Origin: Acidimicrobiaceae bacterium
GTDB lineage: Bacteria > Actinomycetota > Acidimicrobiia > Acidimicrobiales > RAAP-2
Length of the DNA stretch: 51,892 nt
Direction of reading: 5' to 3'
Assembly (NCBI GenBank): GCA_003132205.1
Contig: PKWY01000019.1
Location: 1-51,892 of the forward strand
Shown one piece after another: positions 32,707 through 41,033 of this stretch; the first letter of the stretch is position 1, and each line of letters opens with the position of its first letter. The position numbers and the translations under genes are program-made. The notes beneath the pieces were generated by a model. That model saw nothing but the letters and a program-made list of their open reading frames with translations. It was not told where the DNA came from and searched no databases.

Positions 32707-33281
32707 TGGGCTTTCGCGACGCGCTCTTCGGACGCACGAAGCAGGTGCAGCCCAAGCTCGACAACCTATTCGCCCTGCCCACGGCGGCGCTCACGCTGGA
32801 CACCGAGCTGGACCTCGTCCCGTCGGGCGAGGCGGGGCTGTGCTTCAAGTCCGGAAGCGGCGAGTCAACGATCACGACCGACGCCGAACTCCTCGAGCTG
32901 CTCAACTTCGACGAGGCGAACGCCAAAGTCTCGGTCACGACCGATGACCTGGGTTTCAAATGGCTCGTGATTAAGGATCCCGATATCGACGGGCTGGTGA
33001 CGCGGATCCATGGGGCGAACACCTCAATGGTGGAGAACGGCCTCGGCCCGCGCCTGCTCTGCGCGGTCTTCGGGTTCGTCCCGAAGACTCTCCCGGGGGA
33101 TGGCTCGGTGCGCATGGTGTACCTGTTGAAGCAGGGCACCTTCTACCCCTTCGCTCCAACGGGTCCCAACCAGCGCGATAACGAGCTCGAGCTCAGGGTC
33201 CGGTCATTCCTCGAGACGGACCTCCCGATCGAGAAGGACCTCTCGAGGTGGATGGCGCTCTGGAACCTGCCAGTTAACTAG
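32706..33281 (+). CDS. pspAB: PspA-associated protein PspAB
   Basis: 191 residues from a GTG overlapping the htpX stop (TAGTG). Landmarks GFRDALFGRTKQVQPKLDNL, FALPTAALTL, DLGFKWLVIKDPDIDGLV and RMVYLLKQGTFYPFAP match the actinobacterial and archaeal PspAB family found beside pspA and htpX. Its biochemical role is not settled, and it probably works with PspA in the envelope response. Soluble, full length. Confidence 0.82.
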   Translation: MGFRDALFGRTKQVQPKLDNLFALPTAALTLDTELDLVPSGEAGLCFKSGSGESTITTDAELLELLNFDEANAKVSVTTDDLGFKWLVIKDPDIDGLVTRIHGANTSMVENGLGPRLLCAVFGFVPKTLPGDGSVRMVYLLKQGTFYPFAPTGPNQRDNELELRVRSFLETDLPIEKDLSRWMALWNLPVN

Positions 33282-33595
33282 CCGACCAGGACGTCGGAGA
33301 AACCGGCGCGCACCAACTCGTCGAGACCGCCGGCGTAGTCGAGGTCCAACTGAGTCAGCCCGCCGCGGTCGTGGGTCCAGAGCTCGAAGCGGAGTTCGCA
33401 GTACCCGAGGGTGAGGATCGGATGATGATCCAATCGATCGCACAGTTCGACCTGCGCGTCAACGATCGCGATCGAGCTGCGGTAGTCCTTCGTCCTCAGT
33501 TCGCGCACCAGATGACCCTGCTCGCGCCGCCACGAGCCGTGCCGGGCCAACCACCCGTCGACGACGTCGTCTCCCAGGCGTTCGGGACGCTTCAC
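33278..33595 (-). CDS. Pterin-4a-carbinolamine dehydratase family protein
   Basis: 105 residues from a GTG at 33595. The family signature is present: [20 protein letters not shown], then [20 protein letters not shown] (the H-H-P and T-H-D-x-G-G-L-T elements). These small dimeric enzymes dehydrate 4a-hydroxy-tetrahydropterins; in bacteria without aromatic hydroxylases the role may differ. It overlaps the fumC stop by 4 bp, so it is co-translated after fumC, and converges with pspAB. Confidence 0.88.
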   Translation of the reverse strand: MKRPERLGDDVVDGWLARHGSWRREQGHLVRELRTKDYRSSIAIVDAQVELCDRLDHHPILTLGYCELRFELWTHDRGGLTQLDLDYAGGLDELVRAGFSDVLVG

Positions 33596-34980
33596 GGGTG
33601 GGTCATGTCCTCTGGCACCACCGCCGCGTCGAACTCCTCGGCGCTGAGGAAGCCGAGGCTGAGCGCGGCCTCTCGAAGCGTGGTGCGCTCCTTGTGGGCC
33701 TTCTTCGCCACCTTGGCGGCCTTGTCGTAGCCAATGATGGGATTGAGCGCCGTCACCAGCATCAACGAGTTGTTGAGGTGGTGGTTGATCTGCTCGTAGT
33801 CGGGCTCGAGCCCCTCGACGCAGAACTCGCGGAAGCGGTCGCAGGCGTCAGTGAGCAGATCGATCGAGTTGCAAAAGTTGTGGATCATGACCGGCTTGCA
33901 GACGTTCAGCTCGAGGTTGCCCCGAGAGCCCGCCATGGCGACCGCGGCGTCGTTGCCGAAGACCTGTATCGCGACCATGATCATCGCCTCGGACTGCGTG
34001 GGGTTGACCTTTCCCGGCATGATCGAACTGCCCGGTTCGTTCTCGGGCAGCTGCAACTCGCCGAGGCCCGACCGCGGCCCCGATCCGAGCCAGCGGAGAT
34101 CGTCGGCGATCTTGATGAGGCTCGTCGCCGTGGTCTTGATCGCGCCGTGCGCGAAGACCAGGGCGTCGTGCGCGGCGAGCGCGGCGAACTTGTTGGGTGC
34201 GGTGACGAACGGTTTGCCGGTCAATTCGGTGATTGCCGCTGCGACCCGCTCGCCGAACTCGGGGTGGGTGTTGAGGCCCGTTCCGACCGCCGTGCCACCG
34301 GCTGCGAGCTCGTAGAGTCCGCCGAGCACCAGGTGCACGCGATCGAGGTCGGCGTCGAGCTGGGCGACGTAGCCCGAGAACTCCTGGCCCAAGGTGAGCG
34401 GTACGGCGTCCATGAGGTGCGTACGGCCGATCTTGGTGATTGTGGCGTAGGCCTTCGCCTTCGCGTCGAGCGCGTCGCGCAGGCGCGTCAGGGCCGGCAC
34501 GAGGCGATCGGTGATCTCGACGACCGCCGCGATGTGCATGGCGGTCGGGAACGTGTCGTTCGACGACTGGGACATGTTCACGTGGTCGTTGGGGTGCACG
34601 GGGTCCTTGCTGCCGCGCACGCCGCCGGCCATCTCGATGGCCCGGTTGGAGATGACCTCGTTGACGTTCATGTTCGTCTGGGTCCCCGATCCGGTCTGCC
34701 AGATGCGAAGCGGGAACTCGTCCATCAACGCGCCCACGATCACCTCGCGGGCGGCGCGCTCGATCAACGCGGCGCGCTCCTCGTCGAGCTTGCCCAGGGC
34801 GTGGTTGACCTGCGCCGAGGCCAACTTCAACACGCCGAAGGCGCGGATCAGCGCCGGAGGCATCGTCTCGTGGCTGATGGCGAAGTGGTGGAGACTCCGC
34901 TCGGTCTGCGCGCCCCAGTACCGGTCGGCGGGCACCTCAATGGTGCCCATCGTGTCGGATTCGACTCGTACGTTCGTCAT
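33592..34980 (-). CDS. fumC: Class II fumarate hydratase
   Basis: 462 residues. Landmarks: [80 protein letters not shown] and the superfamily signature [18 protein letters not shown] holding the catalytic Ser. Interconverts fumarate and malate in the citric acid cycle. It is twelve bases downstream of nfo on the same strand. Confidence 0.95.
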   Translation of the reverse strand: MTNVRVESDTMGTIEVPADRYWGAQTERSLHHFAISHETMPPALIRAFGVLKLASAQVNHALGKLDEERAALIERAAREVIVGALMDEFPLRIWQTGSGTQTNMNVNEVISNRAIEMAGGVRGSKDPVHPNDHVNMSQSSNDTFPTAMHIAAVVEITDRLVPALTRLRDALDAKAKAYATITKIGRTHLMDAVPLTLGQEFSGYVAQLDADLDRVHLVLGGLYELAAGGTAVGTGLNTHPEFGERVAAAITELTGKPFVTAPNKFAALAAHDALVFAHGAIKTTATSLIKIADDLRWLGSGPRSGLGELQLPENEPGSSIMPGKVNPTQSEAMIMVAIQVFGNDAAVAMAGSRGNLELNVCKPVMIHNFCNSIDLLTDACDRFREFCVEGLEPDYEQINHHLNNSLMLVTALNPIIGYDKAAKVAKKAHKERTTLREAALSLGFLSAEEFDAAVVPEDMTHP

Positions 34981-34992
34981 GATGATTCCTCT

Positions 34993-35946
34993 CTACTTCT
35001 TCTTCGACTTCTTCACCGCGGGCTCGTGCGCCGCGGCCTTCTTCACGCCCGCCGCGTGAGCGGGCTTCGAGTACAGCTTGACGCCTACGCTCACCACCTT
35101 GCGGGCTTGGGCGACGTCGCTCGCGCGCGGGCCGCCGCCGTCACCGGGCACTTCGAGCAGCAAGGGAAGTTCGCGGATCTTCGGGTGGCCGACCAGTGGC
35201 GCCAGGCCCTTCGAACCAATGGTTCCCTCGTCGATGTTCGCGTGCCGGTCGCGGTTGGCGCCGAGTTCGATCTTGGAGTCGTTGAGGTGCAGGCAGCGCA
35301 GCCGGTCGAGCCCCACGCGCTCGGCGATCTCCTTCACGAGCTTCTTCGTTCCGGCGACACTCGAGTAGTCGACGCCGCTCGCCCAGAGGTGCTGGGTGTC
35401 AATGCAGAGGCCCAGGCGCTCGTCGCCGCCGCAGGCGGAGATGAGCGCCTCGATCTCCTCGAGGCTTCGCCCCACCGTGCCGCCGGCGCCCGCGGCGTTC
35501 TCGATCAGGATCGGACACTCGACGTAACCCTCGGGGGCGGGATCGGCGTCGTCGAGTGCGCGCTCGAAGGCCCGGGCGATCTGGGACACCACGTCCTCGA
35601 AGCCCGCGCCCTTGTGGCTGCCGACGTGAAGCACCAGCCCCGACGAGGCCATTCCGCGGGCCACGGAGAGGTTGTTGATGAGGCACTCGACGGACTTCTC
35701 GTACAGATCAGGGTCCGCGCTCGCGAGGTTGATGAGGTACGTGGCGTGACAGAACGTGTCGGTGATGCTCGGGTGCTGCGCCTGCGCCTCGCGGTAGGCG
35801 GCGAGCACGGACGCGGCGTACTGCGATGGTTTCCACATGCGCGGACTCTGGGTGAAGATCTGGATCGATGTTGCCCCGATCTCGGCTCCCGCCTCCAGCG
35901 ATGGCACGAGCTTGCCTCCGCCGCGTACGTGAGCACCGATGTTCAT
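34993..35946 (-). CDS. nfo: Endonuclease IV (AP endonuclease)
   Basis: 317 residues from the ATG at 35946. TIM-barrel zinc enzyme: MNIGAHVRGGGKLVPSLEAG, IQIFTQSPRMWK, HATYLINLASADPDLYEKS, LVLHVGSHKGAG, ILIENAAGAGGTVGRSLEEI, GLCIDTQHLWASGVDY, LHLNDSKIELGANRDRHANI and PLLLEVPGDGGG. It cleaves abasic sites in base-excision repair. Beyond the usual ~280 residues it has a Lys/Ala-rich tail ending AVKKSKKK, a likely non-specific DNA contact. No ribosome site lies before the start, so a leaderless message is possible. Confidence 0.93.
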   Translation of the reverse strand: MNIGAHVRGGGKLVPSLEAGAEIGATSIQIFTQSPRMWKPSQYAASVLAAYREAQAQHPSITDTFCHATYLINLASADPDLYEKSVECLINNLSVARGMASSGLVLHVGSHKGAGFEDVVSQIARAFERALDDADPAPEGYVECPILIENAAGAGGTVGRSLEEIEALISACGGDERLGLCIDTQHLWASGVDYSSVAGTKKLVKEIAERVGLDRLRCLHLNDSKIELGANRDRHANIDEGTIGSKGLAPLVGHPKIRELPLLLEVPGDGGGPRASDVAQARKVVSVGVKLYSKPAHAAGVKKAAAHEPAVKKSKKK

Positions 35947-35970
35947 TACAGTAAAACTAGTTGTCTGTAA
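35946..35970. promoter_or_regulatory. Dyad in the divergent nfo / PPOX promoter
   Basis: TTACAG (35946-35951) and CTGTAA (35965-35970) form an inverted repeat around a 13-base A/T-rich spacer. It overlaps the nfo start and lies 25 bp upstream of the PPOX gene. It could be an operator or overlapping -10 elements of two divergent promoters. Confidence 0.35.
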
Positions 35971-35994
35971 ACCCCCCACCGCAAGGACCCCCCA

Positions 35995-36396
35995 ATGACC
36001 GACACTTTCACTCCCGCCGCCCGCGCAATCTTCGAAAAGAACGTCCTCGCCCATGTCGCGAGCATCGGATCGGACGGCGGTCCCTACGTGACGCCCGTCT
36101 GGGTCGAGTTGGACGGCGACGACATTGTCATCAACACCGCGCTCGGACGGGCCAAGGCCCGCAACCTGGCTTCGGACTCGAGGGTGGCGGTGTCGCTCAC
36201 CGATCCCGACAATCCCTCCGTCTGCATCGCCGTTCGCGGAACGGTCGTGGGCTTCACCACCGAGGGCGCGGATGAGGTCATCGACCGATTCGCGAAGAAG
36301 TACCTGAACGTCGACTCCTACCCCATGCGCCGCGAAGGCGAGGTGAGGGTCACCGTGCGGATCCGCCCCGACCGGATCGCCATCCAACCCAAGTAG
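35995..36396 (+). CDS. PPOX-class F420-dependent flavin/deazaflavin-binding protein
   Basis: 133 residues; the ATG follows AAGGA. A split-barrel fold of the pyridoxamine-phosphate-oxidase class: LAHVASIGSDGGPYVTPVWV, ALGRAKARNLASDSRVAVSL and DNPSVCIAVRGTVVGFT. This pattern belongs to the F420-binding subfamily widespread in actinomycetes, which reduces quinones, biliverdin or other small acceptors. The substrate is unknown. Confidence 0.85.
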   Translation: MTDTFTPAARAIFEKNVLAHVASIGSDGGPYVTPVWVELDGDDIVINTALGRAKARNLASDSRVAVSLTDPDNPSVCIAVRGTVVGFTTEGADEVIDRFAKKYLNVDSYPMRREGEVRVTVRIRPDRIAIQPK

Positions 36397-36398
36397 GG

Positions 36399-36887
36399 CT
36401 ACGCGAATCTCGCCAGTTCGCCCACCGGCATGGACGACGTGGACACCAGGCTCATGCGATCGCCCTCGTGGCGAAGCGTCGAGCCGTCAAAACTCCACAC
36501 CTTGAGCGGGCGAGGCGGCGCGGGCCGGTTATAGGCCTTCACGAGCGAGACGACTTCGTTGGTGAAGTTCACCTCGTCATTGGTGAGCAGCGCGCGCACG
36601 ACATCGGCGTGCGCCTCGGCGAGTTGGCCGGCGCTCACGACGACGTGGTCGAGCTCGATCAGCCAACTGAGCGTGGCGACGTCGCGGGCCGCGAGTTGCG
36701 CCGGATACCCGGGCGACACCTCGAGCCACACGCCGATTGGCTTGGCCCACCGGTCCTTCAGCGAGCCGGCCACGATGACGGTGTCGGCGTCGTTGCCGGA
36801 GATGAGCACGTCAGCCGACTGCTCGTGGACGAAGTCGGCGAGTTCATCGACCTTGGCGAGTGCGAAGGAAAGACGAAGCAACTCCAC
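36399..36887 (-). CDS. Conserved hypothetical protein, possible bacterial luciferase-fold or TIM-barrel fragment excluded
   Basis: 162 residues from a GTG at 36887. Soluble and protein-like: LRLSFALAKVDELADFVHEQ, ADVLISGNDADTVIVAGSLK, WLEVSPGYPAQLAARDVATL, LIELDHVVVSAGQLAEAHAD and LTNDEVNFTNEVVSLVKAYN. No family or catalytic motif is recognised. It lies two bases after the DUF2469 gene on the same strand, so it is probably the last gene of the rplS-linked operon. Confidence 0.7.
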   Translation of the reverse strand: MELLRLSFALAKVDELADFVHEQSADVLISGNDADTVIVAGSLKDRWAKPIGVWLEVSPGYPAQLAARDVATLSWLIELDHVVVSAGQLAEAHADVVRALLTNDEVNFTNEVVSLVKAYNRPAPPRPLKVWSFDGSTLRHEGDRMSLVSTSSMPVGELARFA

Positions 36888-36889
36888 GG

Positions 36890-37189
36890 CTAGGGCTGGA
36901 GGTCTTCGTTGGGCAGACGCTCGATGTTGACGTCACGAAAGGTCAGGACCCGTACGGATGGCACGAAGCGCGCGGCGCGGTACATGTCCCACACCCAGGC
37001 GTCGGTCAACGTGACCTCGAGAAGTGTGGGGGTGCCGGTGGAGCGAACCTCAACGGCGACGGAGTTGGCCAGGTAGAAACGACGATCGGTCTCGACGGCG
37101 AAGTCGAACATACCGACCACGGCCTTGTATTCCTGAACGAGTGCGAGTTCGAGAGTTGACTCGTAGTCGTCGAGCTCTTCTTCGCCCAA
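36890..37189 (-). CDS. DUF2469 family protein
   Basis: 99 residues from a TTG at 37189. Matches the actinobacterial DUF2469 family: ELDDYESTLELALVQEYKAV, VGMFDFAVETDRRFYLANSV, LEVTLTDAWVWDMYRAARFV and VRVLTFRDVNIERL. In mycobacteria the family gene sits near rplS with lepB and rnhB; here it directly follows rplS and those two genes are absent. Function unknown; its conservation beside ribosomal genes suggests a basic cellular role. Confidence 0.88.
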   Translation of the reverse strand: MGEEELDDYESTLELALVQEYKAVVGMFDFAVETDRRFYLANSVAVEVRSTGTPTLLEVTLTDAWVWDMYRAARFVPSVRVLTFRDVNIERLPNEDLQP

Positions 37190-37195
37190 GGGAGA

Positions 37196-37552
37196 CTACG
37201 GACGCTCGGTGACGCGGAGCTCCTTGATCTTGGCGGCCTTTCCACGCAGATCACGGAGGTAGTACAGCTTGGCGCGGCGGATATCACCGTAGGAGTCCAC
37301 TTCGATCTTGGCGATCGTTGGGGCATGGACGGGGAACGTACGCTCCACCCCCACGCCGAAACTGATCTTTCGAACGGTGAAGGTCTCCTGCAGGCCCGAG
37401 CCCTGGCGGCGGATGACGACGCCCTTGAAGACCTGGACGCGCTCGCGGGTGCCTTCGACCACGCGTACGTGGACGCTCAAGGTGTCGCCGGGGCGAAAAG
37501 ATGGAATGTCGTCGCGAAGCGAGTCGCGGTCGATAAGGTCAGTCGGATTCAT
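37196..37552 (-). CDS. rplS: 50S ribosomal protein L19
   Basis: 118 residues from the ATG at 37552, with AAAGGGA upstream. Landmarks [60 protein letters not shown] and [17 protein letters not shown]. Lies at the 30S-50S interface of the ribosome. Follows trmD, as in most bacteria (rpsP-rimM-trmD-rplS). Confidence 0.96.
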   Translation of the reverse strand: MNPTDLIDRDSLRDDIPSFRPGDTLSVHVRVVEGTRERVQVFKGVVIRRQGSGLQETFTVRKISFGVGVERTFPVHAPTIAKIEVDSYGDIRRAKLYYLRDLRGKAAKIKELRVTERP

Positions 37553-37590
37553 GAGAGCGGTCCCTTTCGGATCACTGAGGCTTTGCAAGT

Positions 37591-38343
37591 TTAGCCGTTC
37601 TGGCGGGTTTCTTCCACCGATGGGAATTCAGCCATTATTTTGCGGTCCTGGTCGCTGAGCCCTCCCCGACGCTCAATCAGGTCCGGACGGCGCTGCAGCG
37701 TCCGCGCGAGCGCCTGGGCCCGGCGCCAGCGGGCGATTCGAGCGTGGTCGCCCGACCGCAGGATCTCGGGCACCTCCATGCCACGAACGTTCGCGGGCTT
37801 GGTGTACTGGGGGTATTCCAGGAGTCCGTCGCCGAAAGACTCCTCGACGCTCGATTCGTCATTGCCGAGGCCCCCTGGTCGCAGCCGGACCACGGCTTCG
37901 ATTACGCAGAGGGCGGCGAGCTCGCCGCCCGCGAGGACGAAGTCGCCCAGCGAAATCTCGTCGTCGACGACCAGGTCGATCACTCGCTGATCGAAACCCT
38001 CGTACCTCCCGCAGAGCAGGGTGAAACCGTCGAGTTCGCTGAGTTCTCGGGCCACCTCGTGGTTGAAGGTCCTGCCTGACGGGGTGAGCGCGATAATGGG
38101 GCGGGCCATCTCGGGCGTCGCCTCCAGGGTTCGAAGAATCGGCTCGGCGCGAAGCACCATCCCCGCCCCCCCGCCGAAGGGGGTGTCGTCGACGGTGCGG
38201 TGGGGATCGTCGGTGGCGTCGCGAAAATCGTGAACGTGCAGCTCCCAGACGCCGCGCTCGCCAGCGCGGCCGAGCACCGAGGTCGTCGCGTACTGGGTCA
38301 CCGCCACTGGAAAGAGGGTCAGGACGTCGATGCGCAGCGTCAT
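37591..38343 (-). CDS. trmD: tRNA (guanine-37-N1)-methyltransferase
   Basis: 250 residues from the ATG at 38343, which overlaps the rimM stop by 4 bp. Start [20 protein letters not shown], then [18 protein letters not shown], the SPOUT knot [20 protein letters not shown] and [20 protein letters not shown], and [20 protein letters not shown]. Methylates G37 next to the anticodon using S-adenosylmethionine, preventing frameshifts. Confidence 0.96.
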   Translation of the reverse strand: MTLRIDVLTLFPVAVTQYATTSVLGRAGERGVWELHVHDFRDATDDPHRTVDDTPFGGGAGMVLRAEPILRTLEATPEMARPIIALTPSGRTFNHEVARELSELDGFTLLCGRYEGFDQRVIDLVVDDEISLGDFVLAGGELAALCVIEAVVRLRPGGLGNDESSVEESFGDGLLEYPQYTKPANVRGMEVPEILRSGDHARIARWRRAQALARTLQRRPDLIERRGGLSDQDRKIMAEFPSVEETRQNG

Positions 38344-38819
38344 TCGAAGAGGCCCTCGGGCACGTCGACGTCGATGCGCACGTTCGCTTCGACGTTGGTC
38401 ACGAACGTGAGCGGCACGAGCGCGCCGCTGTCCAAGACCAGAATGTCGCTCGCCGGGTTCGATTCGACGTCGACGACCACTCCGCGAAGCACACCCGACG
38501 CGTCGTAGACCTCGGCGTCGAAGAGTTGATCGATCCAGATCACGTCGTCGTCGTCGATCCGAGGGGCGCTCAGCACGACGCCGCGCCACAGTTCGGCGTC
38601 CTCACGGGTAACGATACGGTCAAAGGTGACGATAAACCGGTCCTGGTGGGCGGCGGCGGCCTTCACGACCAACGGGCCGCGCTCGGTGAGGAGTTCGTTG
38701 CCCGCGTCGAGCCGCTCGTGGCGATCAGTCCAGAGGTCCACGAGGACCTGGCCGCGTAGTCCCTGCGCTTTGATGATTCGCCCGACTTCGAGCGTGGGGC
38801 GCTCTTCGGCGCTCGGCAT
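38340..38819 (-). CDS. rimM: Ribosome maturation factor RimM
   Basis: 159 residues. The N-terminal RimM barrel ([51 protein letters not shown]) and the C-terminal PRC barrel ([40 protein letters not shown]) are both present. Helps 30S head assembly through S19. Overlaps trmD by 4 bp and the KH gene by 1 bp. Confidence 0.93.
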   Translation of the reverse strand: MPSAEERPTLEVGRIIKAQGLRGQVLVDLWTDRHERLDAGNELLTERGPLVVKAAAAHQDRFIVTFDRIVTREDAELWRGVVLSAPRIDDDDVIWIDQLFDAEVYDASGVLRGVVVDVESNPASDILVLDSGALVPLTFVTNVEANVRIDVDVPEGLFE

Positions 38820-39175
38820 TAGTCGACGATGTCGACAGAGGTGGTCACGCCGTCACGCACGCCAGCCGCGGCCACGAGGGCACGGATCGCTTGCGCGGTA
38901 CGACCGCGACGACCGATGATGCGGCCCATGTCGTTCGGACCAACGCTTAGCGAAAGGACGACCTTGCCCTGGCGCTCGCTGACCTCGACCGAGACGGCGC
39001 TCGGGTCTTCGGCGAGGGACTTGGCGATGAACTCGAGGGCCGCTGTCGCGGTTACCGCGCTCTCGGCGCCCTCGGTGCCGTCGAACTCCTCGGCGGTGTC
39101 GAAGTCTTCGGTGGCTTCATCGTCGTCGATGGTGTTGATGTCACCGACGACGTAGTCGTCGTTGATGTCGCTCAC
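38819..39175 (-). CDS. khpA: KH-domain RNA-binding protein (KhpA-like) with acidic N-terminal extension
   Basis: 118 residues. The KH domain fills about residues 43-118 (ALEFIAKSLAEDPSAVSVEV; VGPNDMGRIIGRRGRTAQAI with the G-R-R-G loop; RALVAAAGVRD). The first ~40 residues are strongly acidic (many Asp, Glu, Thr) and are not part of the usual ~76-residue protein. KhpA proteins bind mRNA, usually with KhpB. It sits between rpsP and rimM with 4-bp and 1-bp overlaps. Confidence 0.92.
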   Translation of the reverse strand: MSDINDDYVVGDINTIDDDEATEDFDTAEEFDGTEGAESAVTATAALEFIAKSLAEDPSAVSVEVSERQGKVVLSLSVGPNDMGRIIGRRGRTAQAIRALVAAAGVRDGVTTSVDIVD

Positions 39176-39459
39176 TTCGCGGCCTTTGCGGCTTCGAAGG
39201 CTTCGAGGGCCCCGCTAGCCTTCAGCAACTTCGCCACACGCTCGGTGGGCTGGGCGCCGTGCTGGAGCCAGTGAACGGCCTTCTCGTTGTCGATGGAGAA
39301 GACGGTCTCAGGCTGGGCAGCCGAAATACCGCGGGGCTGGTAGGTTCCGACAATCTCTAGAAAAGCGCCCGAACGGGCGCGACGGCTCTCGGCCGCCACG
39401 ACGCGATAGGTCGGTTGCTTCTTCTTACCCATACGCACCAAACGAAGTTTCACAGCCAC
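39172..39459 (-). CDS. rpsP: 30S ribosomal protein S16
   Basis: 95 residues from a GTG at 39459, with AAGGGAA seven bases upstream; this gives the family-typical start (M)AVKLRLVRMGKKKQPTYRVV. ESRRARSGAFLEIVGTYQPR and WLQHGAQPTERVAKLLKASG follow. Assembly protein of the 30S subunit. Its stop overlaps the KH gene start by 4 bp. Confidence 0.96.
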   Translation of the reverse strand: MAVKLRLVRMGKKKQPTYRVVAAESRRARSGAFLEIVGTYQPRGISAAQPETVFSIDNEKAVHWLQHGAQPTERVAKLLKASGALEAFEAAKAAK

Positions 39460-39527
39460 GACGAAATTCCCTTCAAACCTTTTGTTCTGGTCCACCAGAA
39501 CTGGGCGATATACCCGAGCGTCAAAGT

Positions 39528-41015
39528 TTAGCGTTGTTTGGGGGGCGTGACCCTCCCACCCTTCTTCTTCTTGTTTTTCCCGCCTCCGCCGCGAGCCACG
39601 GGGCCACCAGCGCTCATGCCGGCGCCCAGCGCCTCGAAGCCCGGCGGCAGCTGTTCGCTTCGCTGGGCGCTGGCCCTGGCGGCGAGTCCGGCCATGCGGC
39701 CCATTCCCCCGGGAAGGTTGGGCATTCCCCCGCCGCTCATCTGCTTCATCATCTTTCGCATCTCGGCGAACTGCTTCAGCAGCTGGTTGACGGCGTTCAC
39801 GGTCGTGCCCGAGCCCCTCGCGATGCGGGTGCGGCGCGATCCGTCGATGACCGATGGTTCGCCTCGCTCGCGCGGGGTCATCGACCTGATGATCGCCTCG
39901 ATCTTGTTGAGCTCGCCGTCGTCCACGTTGGACGCGGCGTTGCGCATCTCCTTGGTGACCCCGGGCATCAGTTTCATGAGCCCGCCCAGCGAGCCCATCT
40001 TCCGCACCTGGTTCAGCTGGGCCATGAAGTCATCGAGCGTGAAGGTCCCGCTCATCATGCGTCCGGCCGACTCGGCGACGACGCTCGCGTCCATGGTGCG
40101 CTCGGCCTGCTCGATGAGCGTCATCACGTCGCCCATCCCGAGGATGCGCGAGGCCATCCGGTCCGGGTGGAAGAGATCGAAGTCGGCCAACTTCTCGCCG
40201 GTCGACGCGAAGACCACGGGTCGCCCGACAACCCCGCGGGCCGACAGCACCGCGCCGCCGCGCGCGTCGTAGTCGAGCTTCGTGACGATGATCCCCGAGA
40301 GCTCGAGCGTCTCGTGGAACGAGCGCGCCGTGAAGACGGCGTCCTGGCCCGTCACGGCGTCGATGACGAGGAACGTGTAATGCGGAGAGGTGGCGTCGCT
40401 GATGTCGCGGACCTCGCGCATCAGGGCCTCGTCGATTGACAGGCGACCAGCGGTGTCGATGATGACGACGTCGCGACCCAGCCTCGTCGCCTCGGCGAGC
40501 CCCTTGCGCGCGACGTCAACGGGGTCCGAAGGCTCGCTGAAGACGTCGACGCCGATCTGACCCGCGAGGACTCGGAGCTGCTCGACGGCGGCCGGGCGCT
40601 GGAGGTCGGCCGCGATCAGGTAGGGCTGGCGGCCCTGCTGCTTGAACCATAAGGCCAGCTTCGCCGCCGCGGTCGTCTTTCCCGCACCCTGGAGTCCCGC
40701 CAGCAGGACGACGGTCGGCGGGCGCGACGCGTAGGTGACCTTGAGCGGCGAGCCGCCGAGCACCTCGACGAGTTGCTCGTGGACTGCCTTGATGACCTGC
40801 TGGCCGGGCGACAGACTCTGATTAAGCGCTTCGCCGCTCAGGCGCTCGCGAACGGCGTCGAGAAAAGCGCGCACCACTCCGAGCTCCACGTCGGCTTCGA
40901 GGAGGGCGGACCGCACTTCTTGTAGGGCTTCATCAAGGTCGGCGTCGCTCAGACGCCCGCGGGATCGCAGCGAACTGCCCAGTCGTTCAAATCGTTCACT
41001 CAGTGCATCGAACAT
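39528..41015 (-). CDS. ffh: Signal recognition particle protein (SRP54)
   Basis: 495 residues. N domain 1-90; G domain with P-loop LAGLQGAGKTTAAAKLA, G2 region ADLQRPAAVEQL, G3 IIDTAGRLSIDEALMREV, and G4 IVTKLDYDARGGAVLSARGV. The M domain has the Met-rich RNA- and signal-binding part (SGTFTLDDFMAQLNQVRKMG; RKMMKQMSGGGMPNLPGGMG). In G4 the usual D-G-D reads D-Y-D. A Gly/Lys tail (GGGGKNKKKKGG) ends the protein. Targets nascent membrane proteins with 4.5S RNA to FtsY, whose gene is just upstream. Confidence 0.95.
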   Translation of the reverse strand: MFDALSERFERLGSSLRSRGRLSDADLDEALQEVRSALLEADVELGVVRAFLDAVRERLSGEALNQSLSPGQQVIKAVHEQLVEVLGGSPLKVTYASRPPTVVLLAGLQGAGKTTAAAKLALWFKQQGRQPYLIAADLQRPAAVEQLRVLAGQIGVDVFSEPSDPVDVARKGLAEATRLGRDVVIIDTAGRLSIDEALMREVRDISDATSPHYTFLVIDAVTGQDAVFTARSFHETLELSGIIVTKLDYDARGGAVLSARGVVGRPVVFASTGEKLADFDLFHPDRMASRILGMGDVMTLIEQAERTMDASVVAESAGRMMSGTFTLDDFMAQLNQVRKMGSLGGLMKLMPGVTKEMRNAASNVDDGELNKIEAIIRSMTPRERGEPSVIDGSRRTRIARGSGTTVNAVNQLLKQFAEMRKMMKQMSGGGMPNLPGGMGRMAGLAARASAQRSEQLPPGFEALGAGMSAGGPVARGGGGKNKKKKGGRVTPPKQR

Positions 41016-41033
41016 GATTCTTGAAGGCTACCT

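Noticed and set aside
33598..35970. A 790-codon open frame on the + strand opposite fumC and nfo
   Set aside because: It is the antisense shadow of two certain genes in high-G+C sequence; its composition is not protein-like.
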